DNA of 64,000 nucleotides from Pseudomonas sp. BGr12 (GTDB lineage: Bacteria; Pseudomonadota; Gammaproteobacteria; Pseudomonadales; Pseudomonadaceae): contig NZ_JALRNF010000020.1 of the NCBI RefSeq assembly GCF_030272895.1, positions 1 through 64,000 on the forward strand, in the 5' to 3' direction. Positions 51,479-59,128 of the stretch are shown here, in pieces (position 1 is the first letter of the stretch; each line of letters starts with the position of its first letter). Under the pieces are notes generated by a model that ran no database searches, was not told the origin of the DNA, and saw only the letters and a program-made list of their open reading frames with translations. The position numbers were made by a program, and so were the translations under genes.

Positions 51479-52699
51479 ATGCACACCTCACCCTTCAGCC
51501 CGATCACCATCGGCCCGCTGACCCTGAAGAACCGCTTTATCAAGGCGGCCACCAACGAAGGCATGAGTACCCAGGGCCTGCCGTCGCGGCAACTGGTCAA
51601 GTTGCATGCCGACCTTGCCCGCGGCGCGGTGGCCCTGACCACCGTGGCCTACTGCGCGGTCAGTCGCGACGGCCGCACCTTGCCCAACCAGCTGACCCTG
51701 ACCCGCGAGGCCCTGCCGCACTTCAAGGCCTTGACCGAGGGCGTGCACCGTGAAGGCGGCCTGGTCAGCGCGCAGATCACCCATGGCGGCTGCTTCACCT
51801 TCATGCGCGAGCGCGCCACCCGCTACCCGCTGTCGGCCAGTGGCGGCTTCAACAAGATCGGCATGATGAGCGGCATGTTCTTCAAGCAGGCCATGACCGA
51901 GGCCGACATGCGCCAGGTGGTCGAGGACTTCGCCCAGGGTGCGCGCCTGGCTCGCGAGGCCGGCTTCGATGCGGTGGAAATCCACATGGGCCACGGCTAC
52001 CTGCTCAGCCAGTTCATCTCGCCGATGTACAACAAGCGCCGCGACCACTACGGCGGCAGCCTGGAAAACCGCATGCGCTTTCCGCGCCGGGTGCTGCGCG
52101 CAGTGCTCGAAGCGGTAGGAAGCGACCTTGCGGTGATCTGCAAGTACAGCGTCACCGAGGGCGCCCGGGGCGGCAACAGTGCCGAGGACGGGGCGAAGAT
52201 CGCGCGCATGCTCGAACAGGAGGGCGCCCACCTGCTGGTGCTCAGCGCCGGGATGAACGCCGAGTCGATCACCACCATGTTCGGCTCCTCGTTCCCCAAG
52301 GAAAACCGTGTGCAGCAAAAGAACCCGGTGATCGCCCTGGCCATGAAGATCCAGCGCCTGCGCGACCCCAAGGTGGAATTCCGCGAGCTGTACCTGCTGG
52401 AACATGCGCGCAAGGTAAGGGCGGCGGTGAAGATGCCCCTGGCCTACCTGGGTGGGGCCAAGAGCCTGGCGAGCATCGAGCAGGTGATGGCCGAAGGCTT
52501 CGACCTGGTCGCCATGGGCCGGGTGCTGCTGGCCGAAAAGGACTATGTCAAAAAGCTCGCTACCGGTGCCAGCAAGGACTCGATCTGCACCGCCTGCAAC
52601 CGCTGCGTGGCGATGATGTACACCCCCGGCGGCACCTCCTGCGTGCTCGGCCAGCCCGGCGATGCCGAGCTCAACCGGCAACCGGCGGCAGCGCCTTAG
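51479..52699 (+). CDS. OYE/dienoyl-CoA reductase-type FMN protein with a C-terminal cysteine cluster
   Basis: A 406-residue TIM-barrel protein with the active-site pair HMGH in EIHMGHGYLLSQF, as in 2,4-dienoyl-CoA reductases, and YGGSLENRMRF. Near the C terminus CTACNRCVAMMYTPGGTSC matches the four-cysteine [4Fe-4S] site of that family, but the FAD/NADPH domains that normally follow are absent, so an external electron donor is needed. It probably reduces a conjugated double bond in a steroid or ring-degradation product. The start at 51479 gives a normal N terminus. Confidence 0.8.
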   Translation: MHTSPFSPITIGPLTLKNRFIKAATNEGMSTQGLPSRQLVKLHADLARGAVALTTVAYCAVSRDGRTLPNQLTLTREALPHFKALTEGVHREGGLVSAQITHGGCFTFMRERATRYPLSASGGFNKIGMMSGMFFKQAMTEADMRQVVEDFAQGARLAREAGFDAVEIHMGHGYLLSQFISPMYNKRRDHYGGSLENRMRFPRRVLRAVLEAVGSDLAVICKYSVTEGARGGNSAEDGAKIARMLEQEGAHLLVLSAGMNAESITTMFGSSFPKENRVQQKNPVIALAMKIQRLRDPKVEFRELYLLEHARKVRAAVKMPLAYLGGAKSLASIEQVMAEGFDLVAMGRVLLAEKDYVKKLATGASKDSICTACNRCVAMMYTPGGTSCVLGQPGDAELNRQPAAAP

Positions 52700-52721
52700 G
52701 CGCTGGCACCGGCAATGCTGT

Positions 52722-53555
52722 TCAACCGTGGCGCAGGAACTCCAGGCAGCTGCGGTTGAACAGGTCACGGTGCTCGACCTGCACCCAGTGGCCGCAGCGG
52801 TTGAGCACGATGAAGCGTGCATTGGCCGCGCCATCGATGATGCGCTGGGCACCGCCGACCGGGTTGAAGTGGTCGTTGCTGCCCCAGAAACCGAGGATCG
52901 GGCACTGCAGCTCGCCCAGGCGTGATTCCATGTTCGGCACCAGCATGGTGCTGAACAGGTTCTTCGGTTGCGTCACCGCCACCGCCACCCGCTCCAGCAG
53001 CAGGCTCTCCGGCAGGATCGAGTCGTCGAACAGTTGCAGGCGCATCATGCTGCGCATCTCTTCAAGGCCGATGGGGCCGGCATTGAACAGGCTGACCATG
53101 CGCACGATGCCCTGCATCTGGAAGTAGGTCTCGCGCTCCTCGACGCCGCCCGGGGCCAGCAGGATCAAGCGCTCGGCCCGCGCCGGCTGGCGCAGCGCCA
53201 GGCCCAGGGCGATGGCCCCGCCCAGGGAATTGCCCAGCAGCGTGCAGTGCTCGATGTCCAGGGCGTCGAGCAGGGCGATCACGTGGTCGATGAAGAAATC
53301 CAGGTGGTACTGCACATCCTCGGGCTTGTCCGAGCGGCCGAAGCCGGGCAGGTCGAGGACGATGTTGCGATAACCCGCCTCGACGAACAGCGGGTAGTTG
53401 CCCTTGAAGTTGCTGAAGCCACTGGCGCCCGGGCCGCTGCCATGCAGCCACAGCACCACCGGGCCGCTGCCTTCGTCCAGGTAGTGCAGGCGCAGGCCGC
53501 TGGGCGCGGTCAGGTAATGGCCGGTGGGTAGCGGCAGGTCTTCAGGTTGGTTCAT
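52722..53555 (-). CDS. hsaD: 4,5-9,10-diseco meta-cleavage product hydrolase
   Basis: A 277-residue alpha/beta-hydrolase of the C-C bond group. Ser110 in GNSLGG, Asp228 in GSNDHF and His256 in CGHWVQVEH form the triad, and LHGSGPGASGFSNFKGNYPL is the oxyanion loop typical of BphD/HsaD. It cleaves the product of HsaC into 2-hydroxyhexadienoate and the DOHNAA-type C/D-ring acid. The start at 53555 has TGGAGA upstream. It stands alone on the minus strand facing an SDR operon, each with its own dyad. Confidence 0.92.
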   Translation of the reverse strand: MNQPEDLPLPTGHYLTAPSGLRLHYLDEGSGPVVLWLHGSGPGASGFSNFKGNYPLFVEAGYRNIVLDLPGFGRSDKPEDVQYHLDFFIDHVIALLDALDIEHCTLLGNSLGGAIALGLALRQPARAERLILLAPGGVEERETYFQMQGIVRMVSLFNAGPIGLEEMRSMMRLQLFDDSILPESLLLERVAVAVTQPKNLFSTMLVPNMESRLGELQCPILGFWGSNDHFNPVGGAQRIIDGAANARFIVLNRCGHWVQVEHRDLFNRSCLEFLRHG

Positions 53556-53650
53556 GTCGAGTCTCCAGAGTCGGCGAAAAGGGCGCGCACCGACCAGGCC
53601 ACGGCGTGCCTGAAGGGGCAAGGGCGCCGGGCCTGGCTTGCGCAGGGTCG

Positions 53651-53692
53651 ATCGTCCGTCGCCGGGGCGGCAGTGGCATCGTCCATTCAGAC
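53651..53692 (-). promoter_or_regulatory. Dyad promoter for hsaD
   Basis: CATCGTCCATTCAGAC (53677-53692) pointing left, -10-like GACGAT on the minus strand (53656-53651). The leader to the hsaD start is about 95 bases, longer than most. Confidence 0.62.
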
Positions 53693-53706
53693 CACGGCGG
53701 GGGCGT

Positions 53707-53751
53707 TAGTCCTATCGGACGATGCTCGCGACGCGGGCCCGGTCTGATCAT
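53707..53751 (+). promoter_or_regulatory. Dyad promoter for the SDR-SDR-SnoaL operon
   Basis: TAGTCCTATCGGACGATG (53707-53724), with GATCAT at 53746-53751, 22 bp downstream. The first gene starts at 53814. Confidence 0.68.
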
Positions 53752-53813
53752 GACGCTGACCGGCCTGCTGGGATGTCAGCGGGCTTCTACGCACTGCACT
53801 GCAGGAGAACGCT

Positions 53814-54557
53814 ATGAAGTTGCTGAACAAAGTCGCCTTTGTCACAGGCGCGGGACAGGGCATGGGCCAGGCCATGGTTCGCCGTTTTGTCGCCGAAGGC
53901 GCCAAGGTGGTGGCGGTGGACCTCAACCAGGCGGCGCTGGCCGACAGCCTGGCCGACCTTGCCGACCTCGACGACCGGGTCCTGGCACTGGCCTGCAACG
54001 TCGCCGACGCAGCCTCGGTGGCCGATGCCATGGGCCAGGTCGAAGCCCGCTTCGGCGGCCTCGACATCCTGGTCAACAACGCCGGCGTCGGCGCTTTCGA
54101 CAGCTTCCTCGACACCCCGGACGAGAGCTGGGCGCGGGTACTGGGGGTGAACCTGGGTGGCACCTTCCTGTGCTGTCGCGAAGGTGCCCGGTTGATGGTC
54201 AAGGGCGGGCGCAAGGGGGCGATCATCAACCTCTCCAGCACCGCCGCACTGACCGGCGAAGGCCCCAGCCACTACTGCGCCTCGAAAGCCGGGGTCATGG
54301 GCCTGACCCGTTCCATCGCCCGCGAGCTGGCGCCGTCGGGCATCCGCGTCAACAGCCTGGTACCGGGCCCGACCAACACGCCGATGATGGCCGGCGTTGC
54401 CGAGGAACACATGCAGGCAATGCTCAAGAACGTGCCGCTGGGGCGCCTGTGCGAGACCGACGAAATCGCCGGGGTGGCGGTGTTCCTGGCCGGCGACGAT
54501 GCCAGCTTCATCACCGGCCAGAACATTGCAGTCAACGGCGGCATGGCCTTTATCTGA
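53814..54557 (+). CDS. Short-chain dehydrogenase, possible 12-hydroxysteroid dehydrogenase
   Basis: A 247-residue SDR with TGAGQGMG at residue 11, VDLN after beta-2 (NAD preference), NNAG, LSSTAA and YCASK. AGGAG lies seven bases before the ATG. It is followed by a second SDR and a SnoaL-like protein in one operon. In C. testosteroni a pair of SDRs (SteA, SteB) inverts the C12 hydroxyl of cholate through a 12-ketone; the tandem pair here could do the same, but this is inference from gene order, not from residues. Confidence 0.76.
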   Translation: MKLLNKVAFVTGAGQGMGQAMVRRFVAEGAKVVAVDLNQAALADSLADLADLDDRVLALACNVADAASVADAMGQVEARFGGLDILVNNAGVGAFDSFLDTPDESWARVLGVNLGGTFLCCREGARLMVKGGRKGAIINLSSTAALTGEGPSHYCASKAGVMGLTRSIARELAPSGIRVNSLVPGPTNTPMMAGVAEEHMQAMLKNVPLGRLCETDEIAGVAVFLAGDDASFITGQNIAVNGGMAFI

Positions 54558-54567
54558 GGGAAAATCG

Positions 54568-55341
54568 ATGAGCAAGCGACTACAGGACAAGATCGCCTTT
54601 ATCACCGGTGCCGGCTCCGGCATCGGCCAGGCCACGGCCCTGCGCTTTGCCCAGGAGGGCGCCACCGTGGTGCTCTGCGGGCGGCGAGCAGAGCCCCTTG
54701 AGCAGGTGCTGGAGCAGATTCGCGCGGCAGGCGGGCAGGGCGATATCGCCGTGGCCGACGTCAGTGACGAGCAGGCCTATGTCGGCGCGCTGGAAGCGGC
54801 GGCCAAACGCCACGGGCGCCTGGATATCCTGGTCAACAACGCCATGGCCTACACCTGGGGCGGCATCGACAGCCTGTCCACCGCCGACTGGCACGCCAAC
54901 TTCAGCACCACGGTCGATGGCACTTTCTGGGGCACCCGCACGGCCATGCGCCTGATGAAGGACCAGGGCGGCGGCGCCATCGTCAACATCGCCTCGATCT
55001 GCGGCCTGTTCGGCACCGCCTGGATGGCCGGCTACTCGGCGGCCAAGGCGGCGGTGATCAACTTCAGCCGGGCGGTGGCCAGCGAGGGCGCTGCGCACAA
55101 CATCCGCTGCAACGTGGTGATCCCGGGCGTGGTCGATACCCCGGCCACCGCCGGCATGCTCAATGATGCCAAGACCCGCGCCAATACCGAGAAGGTCATC
55201 CCGATGAAACGGGTGGGCCTGCCGCTGGAGCTGGCCAACGCGATCCTGTTCCTGGCCAGCGACGAAGCCTCCTATGTCACTGGCGCGAGCCTGGCGGTGG
55301 ATGGCGGGCGCAGCTCCGACCTGTACACGGTGCTGGAATGA
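54568..55341 (+). CDS. Short-chain dehydrogenase, second of a tandem pair
   Basis: A 257-residue SDR with TGAGSGIG at residue 14, an Arg pair after beta-2 (CGRRAEP) favouring NADP, a variant NNAMAY instead of NNAG, IASICG and YSAAK. The opposite cofactor preference to the gene before it would suit an oxidation-reduction pair that inverts a hydroxyl. The ATG at 54568 follows the previous stop by 10 bp, and the stop overlaps the next start (ATGA). Confidence 0.76.
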   Translation: MSKRLQDKIAFITGAGSGIGQATALRFAQEGATVVLCGRRAEPLEQVLEQIRAAGGQGDIAVADVSDEQAYVGALEAAAKRHGRLDILVNNAMAYTWGGIDSLSTADWHANFSTTVDGTFWGTRTAMRLMKDQGGGAIVNIASICGLFGTAWMAGYSAAKAAVINFSRAVASEGAAHNIRCNVVIPGVVDTPATAGMLNDAKTRANTEKVIPMKRVGLPLELANAILFLASDEASYVTGASLAVDGGRSSDLYTVLE

Positions 55342-55976
55342 TGGACATGGACGCGACTTCACTGCAGGCGCGGATCGAGCGCCTGGAATCCCTGGATGCG
55401 ATCCGCCAGCTGGCCGGCAAGTACGCCCTGGCCCTGGACATGCGCGACATGGATGCCATGGCCAACTGCTTCGTCCCGGACGTCAAGGTTGGCCGCGACA
55501 AACAGGGGCGGGCGCATTTCAAGGCCTGGCTGGATGAAACCATGCGCCGCCAGTTCCATGGCACCTCGCATCACCTGGGCCAGCACATCATCGAGTTCAT
55601 CGATGCCGACCATGCCACCGGCGTGGTCTATTCGAAGAACGAGCATGAGACCGGGGCTGAATGGGTGATCATGCAGATGCTGTACTGGGACGACTATGAG
55701 CGGGTTGACGGGCGCTGGTGCTTTCGCCGGCGGCTGCCGTGCTACTGGTACGCCAGCGACCTCAACAAACCACCGATTGGCGGCATGAAAATGCGCTGGC
55801 CGGGGCGTGAGCCCTATGCCGGGAGTTTTCATGAGCTGTTTCCGTCGTGGGATGCGTTCTGGGCGCAACGACCGGACAAGGACGCCTTGCCACAGATTGC
55901 CGAACCGGCGCCACTGGAGCAGTTCCTGGTGACCATGCGGCGGGGGGCGGGGGAGCCGAAGATCCGCGTTCGGTAG
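55338..55976 (+). CDS. SnoaL-like protein, candidate bile-acid dehydratase
   Basis: A 212-residue protein with a SnoaL/NTF2-like domain in its first 140 residues. The start LQARIERLESLDAIRQLAGK resembles bile acid 7-alpha-dehydratase BaiE (AIKQLKAKY...LD), and Tyr29 and Asp34 have the same five-residue spacing as the BaiE catalytic Tyr30-Asp35; His78, His79 and His83 lie where BaiE has its active-site His. The BaiE arginine is not obvious. A C-terminal extension of about 50 residues is extra. Loss of a 7- or 12-hydroxyl by dehydration is the proposed role; coupling by ATGA to an SDR supports it. Confidence 0.72.
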   Translation: MMDMDATSLQARIERLESLDAIRQLAGKYALALDMRDMDAMANCFVPDVKVGRDKQGRAHFKAWLDETMRRQFHGTSHHLGQHIIEFIDADHATGVVYSKNEHETGAEWVIMQMLYWDDYERVDGRWCFRRRLPCYWYASDLNKPPIGGMKMRWPGREPYAGSFHELFPSWDAFWAQRPDKDALPQIAEPAPLEQFLVTMRRGAGEPKIRVR

Positions 55977-55988
55977 CTGACGGGTTTA

Positions 55989-56580
55989 GCGGCCGCTTCG
56001 CGGCCGATCGCAGGCTTCGCCAGCTCCCACAGTGGTCCCCGGTATGTCCCGGTCGCTGTGGGAGCTGGCGAAGCCTGCGATGGGCTGCACAGCAGCCCCC
56101 AGGCGGCGGGGAACATTGTAGGAGCTGGCGAAGCCTGCGATGGGCTGCACAGCAGCCCCCAGGCGACGGGGAACACTGTGGGAGCTGGCGAAGCCTGCGA
56201 TGGGCTGCACAGCAGCCCCCAGGCGACGGGGAACATTGTAGGAGCTGGCGAAGCCTGCGATGGGCTGCACAGCAGCCCACAGGCGACGGGGAACACTGTG
56301 GGAGCTGGCGAAGCCTGCGATGGGCAGCACAGCAGCCCCCAGGCGACGGGGAACACTGTGGGAGCTGGCGAAGCCTGCGATGGGCTGCACAGCAGCCCAA
56401 GGCGGCAGGGAACACTGTGGGAGCTGGCGAAGCCTGCGATGGGCTGCACAGCAGCCCAAGGTGGCAGGGAACACTGTGGGAGCTGGCGAAGCCTGCGATG
56501 GGCTGCACAGCAGCCCTAGGCGACGGGGAACATTGTGGGAGCTGGCGAAGCCTGCGATGGGCTGCAGAGCAGCCCCAGGC
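55989..56580. repeat. Tandem REP array (nine ~60-bp units) plus one inverted REP
   Basis: An inverted REP with hairpin (55989-56030) is followed by nine direct copies of the GGAGCTGGCGAAGCCTGCGA REP, at about 56061, 56121, 56181, 56241, 56301, 56361, 56420, 56479 and 56538. Each carries the hairpin GGGCTGCACAGCAGCCC and a spacer CAGGCGACGGGGAACA with few changes. One copy has GGGCAGCACAGC. The array ends next to the stop codon of the minus-strand dehydrogenase gene. Spacers are the same from unit to unit. Confidence 0.94.
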
Positions 56581-57768
56581 TCAGGCCCGCGCCTCCCGCG
56601 GCATGCCCAAGGCCCGCTCGGCAATGATGTTGCGCTGGATCTCGTTGCTGCCGCCATACAGGGTATCGGCCCGGCTGAACAAAAACAGCGCCTGCAACCG
56701 GCTCAGCTGATACGACCCACCCTCCAGCACCTCAGCCTCATCCCCCAGCACATCCATCGCCAGCTTGCCCAGTTCGGCATGCCAGGTCGACCAGGCCAGC
56801 TTGTAGATCATCGCCTCGCGCCGCAGGCTGCCGTCTTGGGGCCCGGAGAGCATGCGCAGGGAGTTGTAGCGCAGTACTTTCAGCCCCGCCCAGGCCTGGG
56901 CGATGCGCTGGCGCAGCAGCGGATCACGGGCCGCACCATTGCGCCGGGCCACAGCAATGACTTCTTCCAGTTCATTGTGAAACTGCATCTGCTGCCCCAG
57001 CGTCGAGGCGCCGCGTTCGAAGCCCAGCAGGGCCATGGCGATCTTCCAGCCTTCGCCCGGCGCTCCGATCATGTTGTCCACCGCCGTGCGCGCCTGGTCG
57101 AAGAACACTTCGTTGAACTCGCTGGTGCCGGTCATCTGCTGGATCGGCTGTACGCGGATCTGCGCCTGGTCCATCGGCACCAGCAAAAAGGACAGCCCAT
57201 GATGCCCACGGCTACCGGGTTCGGTACGGGCCAGCACGAAGCACCAGTCGGACTCGTGAGCCAGGGAGGTCCACACTTTCTGCCCGCTGATCAGCCAGTG
57301 CTCGCCGCTGTCGTCCAGGCGCGCGCGGGTCTGCACGTTGGCAAGATCGGAGCCGGCGCCAGGCTCGGAATAGCCCTGGCACCAGAACTGCGTGCCGGCA
57401 AGGATGCCCGGCAGGAAACGCTGCTTCTGCGCCGGGCTGCCGAAGGCGGCCAGGGTCGGGCCGACCAGGCCTTCGCCGATATGGCCCATGCGCCCTGGGC
57501 CGCCGGCGCGGGCATATTCTTCATGGAAGATCACCTGGCGGGTCAGGCTCAGGCCGCGACCGCCGTCGGCCTCGGACCAGCCCACACCGATCCAGCCACC
57601 GGCAGCCAGTTGTCGCTCCCAGGCCTTGCGCTCCCCCGGGAAGCTGTGCTCGTCACCCGGCCCGCCGCGAAAGCGCAGGGGGGCAAACTCACCCTTCAGG
57701 TGCTCGGCCAGCCAGTGGGCGACCTCGGCGCGGAAGGCTTCATCTTCAGCGCTGAATCCAATCTTCAT
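56581..57768 (-). CDS. Acyl-CoA dehydrogenase, C/D-ring or side-chain type
   Basis: A 395-residue acyl-CoA dehydrogenase with WCQGYSEPGAGSDLANVQTR and KVWTSLAHESDWC in the middle domain and YGGSNEIQRNIIAERALGMP at the end; the family length is normal. Its ATG overlaps the stop of the preceding dehydrogenase gene by 4 bp (ATGA), so the pair should form a heteromer. Its position opposite hsaC-ipdAB suggests it acts on C/D-ring CoA esters, like mycobacterial FadE30 or FadE31-33, but this is inferred. TTGGAGA precedes the start. Confidence 0.84.
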   Translation of the reverse strand: MKIGFSAEDEAFRAEVAHWLAEHLKGEFAPLRFRGGPGDEHSFPGERKAWERQLAAGGWIGVGWSEADGGRGLSLTRQVIFHEEYARAGGPGRMGHIGEGLVGPTLAAFGSPAQKQRFLPGILAGTQFWCQGYSEPGAGSDLANVQTRARLDDSGEHWLISGQKVWTSLAHESDWCFVLARTEPGSRGHHGLSFLLVPMDQAQIRVQPIQQMTGTSEFNEVFFDQARTAVDNMIGAPGEGWKIAMALLGFERGASTLGQQMQFHNELEEVIAVARRNGAARDPLLRQRIAQAWAGLKVLRYNSLRMLSGPQDGSLRREAMIYKLAWSTWHAELGKLAMDVLGDEAEVLEGGSYQLSRLQALFLFSRADTLYGGSNEIQRNIIAERALGMPREARA

Positions 57769-58934
57769 AGCGATTCTCCAAAGAGCTGCGCCGCCAGGCG
57801 TTCGCGGTGCAGGGCAGGGCTGCCGAGCAACTGCTCGCTGGCGCGGGCGCGTTTGAAATACAGGTGCGGGTCGTATTCCCAGGTAAAGCCGACCCCGCCA
57901 TGCAACTGGATCGACTCGGCAGCGGCATTGAAGAAGGCTTCGCTGGCATGAATTTGCGCGGTGGCGGCGGCTTCGGCGAGCTCGCCGGCAACCGCTGCAT
58001 CACCTGCCGGGTCGAGGCGCTCCTGGGCCACGCAGGCCGCGTACCAGGCGGCCGAGCGGGCGCATTCCAGTTGCAGCATGAGGTCGGCGCAGCGGTGCTT
58101 GATCGCCTGGAAGCTGGAGATGGCACGCCCGAACTGACGGCGTTCGGCGGTGTAGGCCAGGGTCAGGTCCAGGGCCTGCTGCGCGCCGCCGACCTGCTCG
58201 GCGGCAAGGCCAATGGCGGCGATGTGCAGCACATCGCGCAGCAGCGGCCAGCCCTGGCCGGCCTCGCTGAGCAGCTGCGCAGGCGTTACCTGCACATCCT
58301 GCAACTCGATGCGGGCCAGGCGGCGGGTCTGGTCGAGGGTCGGCAGGGCCGTGCGGACCACCCCGGCACTGTCAGCGGGCAGGGCGAACAGGCTGATGCC
58401 GGCCTCGCCCTGGCTACCCGGCGTCCGCGCGGCAACGATCAGCAGTTGGGCCTGGGCGCCATCGATCACCTGCAGGTAGCTGCCACGCAAGCGATAGCCA
58501 GCGTCGCAGGGCTCGGCCTGGGCTTGCACGCTGTCGGCCTCCAGCCCCGCCTGGCTGGCAAAGGCCAGGGTCGCCGTGGCGCCGCTGGCGATCGCGCCGA
58601 GCCAGTGGTCCTGCACCGCCGGGTTACTGGCCAGCAGCAAGGCCGGGGTGGCCTGGCAGGTGGTGGCGAACAGCGGCGCGCAGAGCAGGTGGCGACCGCT
58701 CTGTTCCAGCAGGATCGCCAGCTCGACAAAGCCCAGCCCCAGCCCGCCGAAACGCTCGGGAATCATCAGGGCCGGCCAGCACAGCTCATCGCTGATCCGT
58801 TGCCACAGCGCCAGGTCATGGCCGTCGGTGCGGGCCATGGCGGTGCGCACGGCGTGGCTGTCGCTGGCCTGGGCGAGGAAGCGCGCGGCGCTGTCCTGGA
58901 TCATCAGTTGTTCTTCGTTGAATGCGAACTCCAT
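57765..58934 (-). CDS. Acyl-CoA dehydrogenase subunit, partner of 56581
   Basis: A 389-residue divergent acyl-CoA dehydrogenase beginning MEFAFNEEQLMIQDSAARFL. The substrate-loop motif is degenerate (TLAFASQAGLEADS), and the C-terminal QLHGGVGFTWEYDPHLYFKR is kept, which is the pattern of the second subunit in steroid alpha2beta2 dehydrogenases. First gene of its unit, driven by a degenerate dyad at 58997-59014. Confidence 0.83.
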   Translation of the reverse strand: MEFAFNEEQLMIQDSAARFLAQASDSHAVRTAMARTDGHDLALWQRISDELCWPALMIPERFGGLGLGFVELAILLEQSGRHLLCAPLFATTCQATPALLLASNPAVQDHWLGAIASGATATLAFASQAGLEADSVQAQAEPCDAGYRLRGSYLQVIDGAQAQLLIVAARTPGSQGEAGISLFALPADSAGVVRTALPTLDQTRRLARIELQDVQVTPAQLLSEAGQGWPLLRDVLHIAAIGLAAEQVGGAQQALDLTLAYTAERRQFGRAISSFQAIKHRCADLMLQLECARSAAWYAACVAQERLDPAGDAAVAGELAEAAATAQIHASEAFFNAAAESIQLHGGVGFTWEYDPHLYFKRARASEQLLGSPALHRERLAAQLFGESL

Positions 58935-58969
58935 AGGTGTCGGACCCGGTTACGGCGGATGAAGACCCG

Positions 58970-59014
58970 AGTCTAGGAGCGCCGCCGTCTGCCCTGAATC
59001 ATTGAAACGGACTA
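58970..59014 (-). promoter_or_regulatory. Degenerate dyad promoter for the dehydrogenase pair
   Basis: Minus-strand reading TAGTCCGTTTCAATGATT (59014-58997): left half intact, right half mutated. TAGACT (58975-58970) is a good -10-like hexamer 22 bp on. The start codon is 63 bp beyond the dyad. Confidence 0.55.
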
Positions 59015-59046
59015 GTCCGGCGACGGCCCGGCAGAGGGCCCCTGCG

Positions 59047-59090
59047 TAGTCTCAACGGACGATGAGGGCCAGCCCCGCGCTTCGCACAAT
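59047..59090 (+). promoter_or_regulatory. Dyad promoter for the hsaC-ipdAB operon
   Basis: TAGTCTCAACGGACGATG (59047-59064) with CACAAT at 59085-59090, 21 bp downstream. The hsaC start is at 59129. Confidence 0.7.
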
Positions 59091-59128
59091 GGCCGCCAGT
59101 ACCGAATTTGCCAGTCAGGAGCAGCGGC

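Noticed and set aside
53651..53662. ATCGTCCGTCGC, a half-site near the hsaD dyad
   Set aside because: No second half at the right distance; part of it coincides with the proposed -10 region of hsaD.
56061..56580. Regular ~60-bp repeats resembling a CRISPR array
   Set aside because: The segments between repeats are the same from unit to unit, the repeat holds a REP hairpin, and there are no cas genes nearby.
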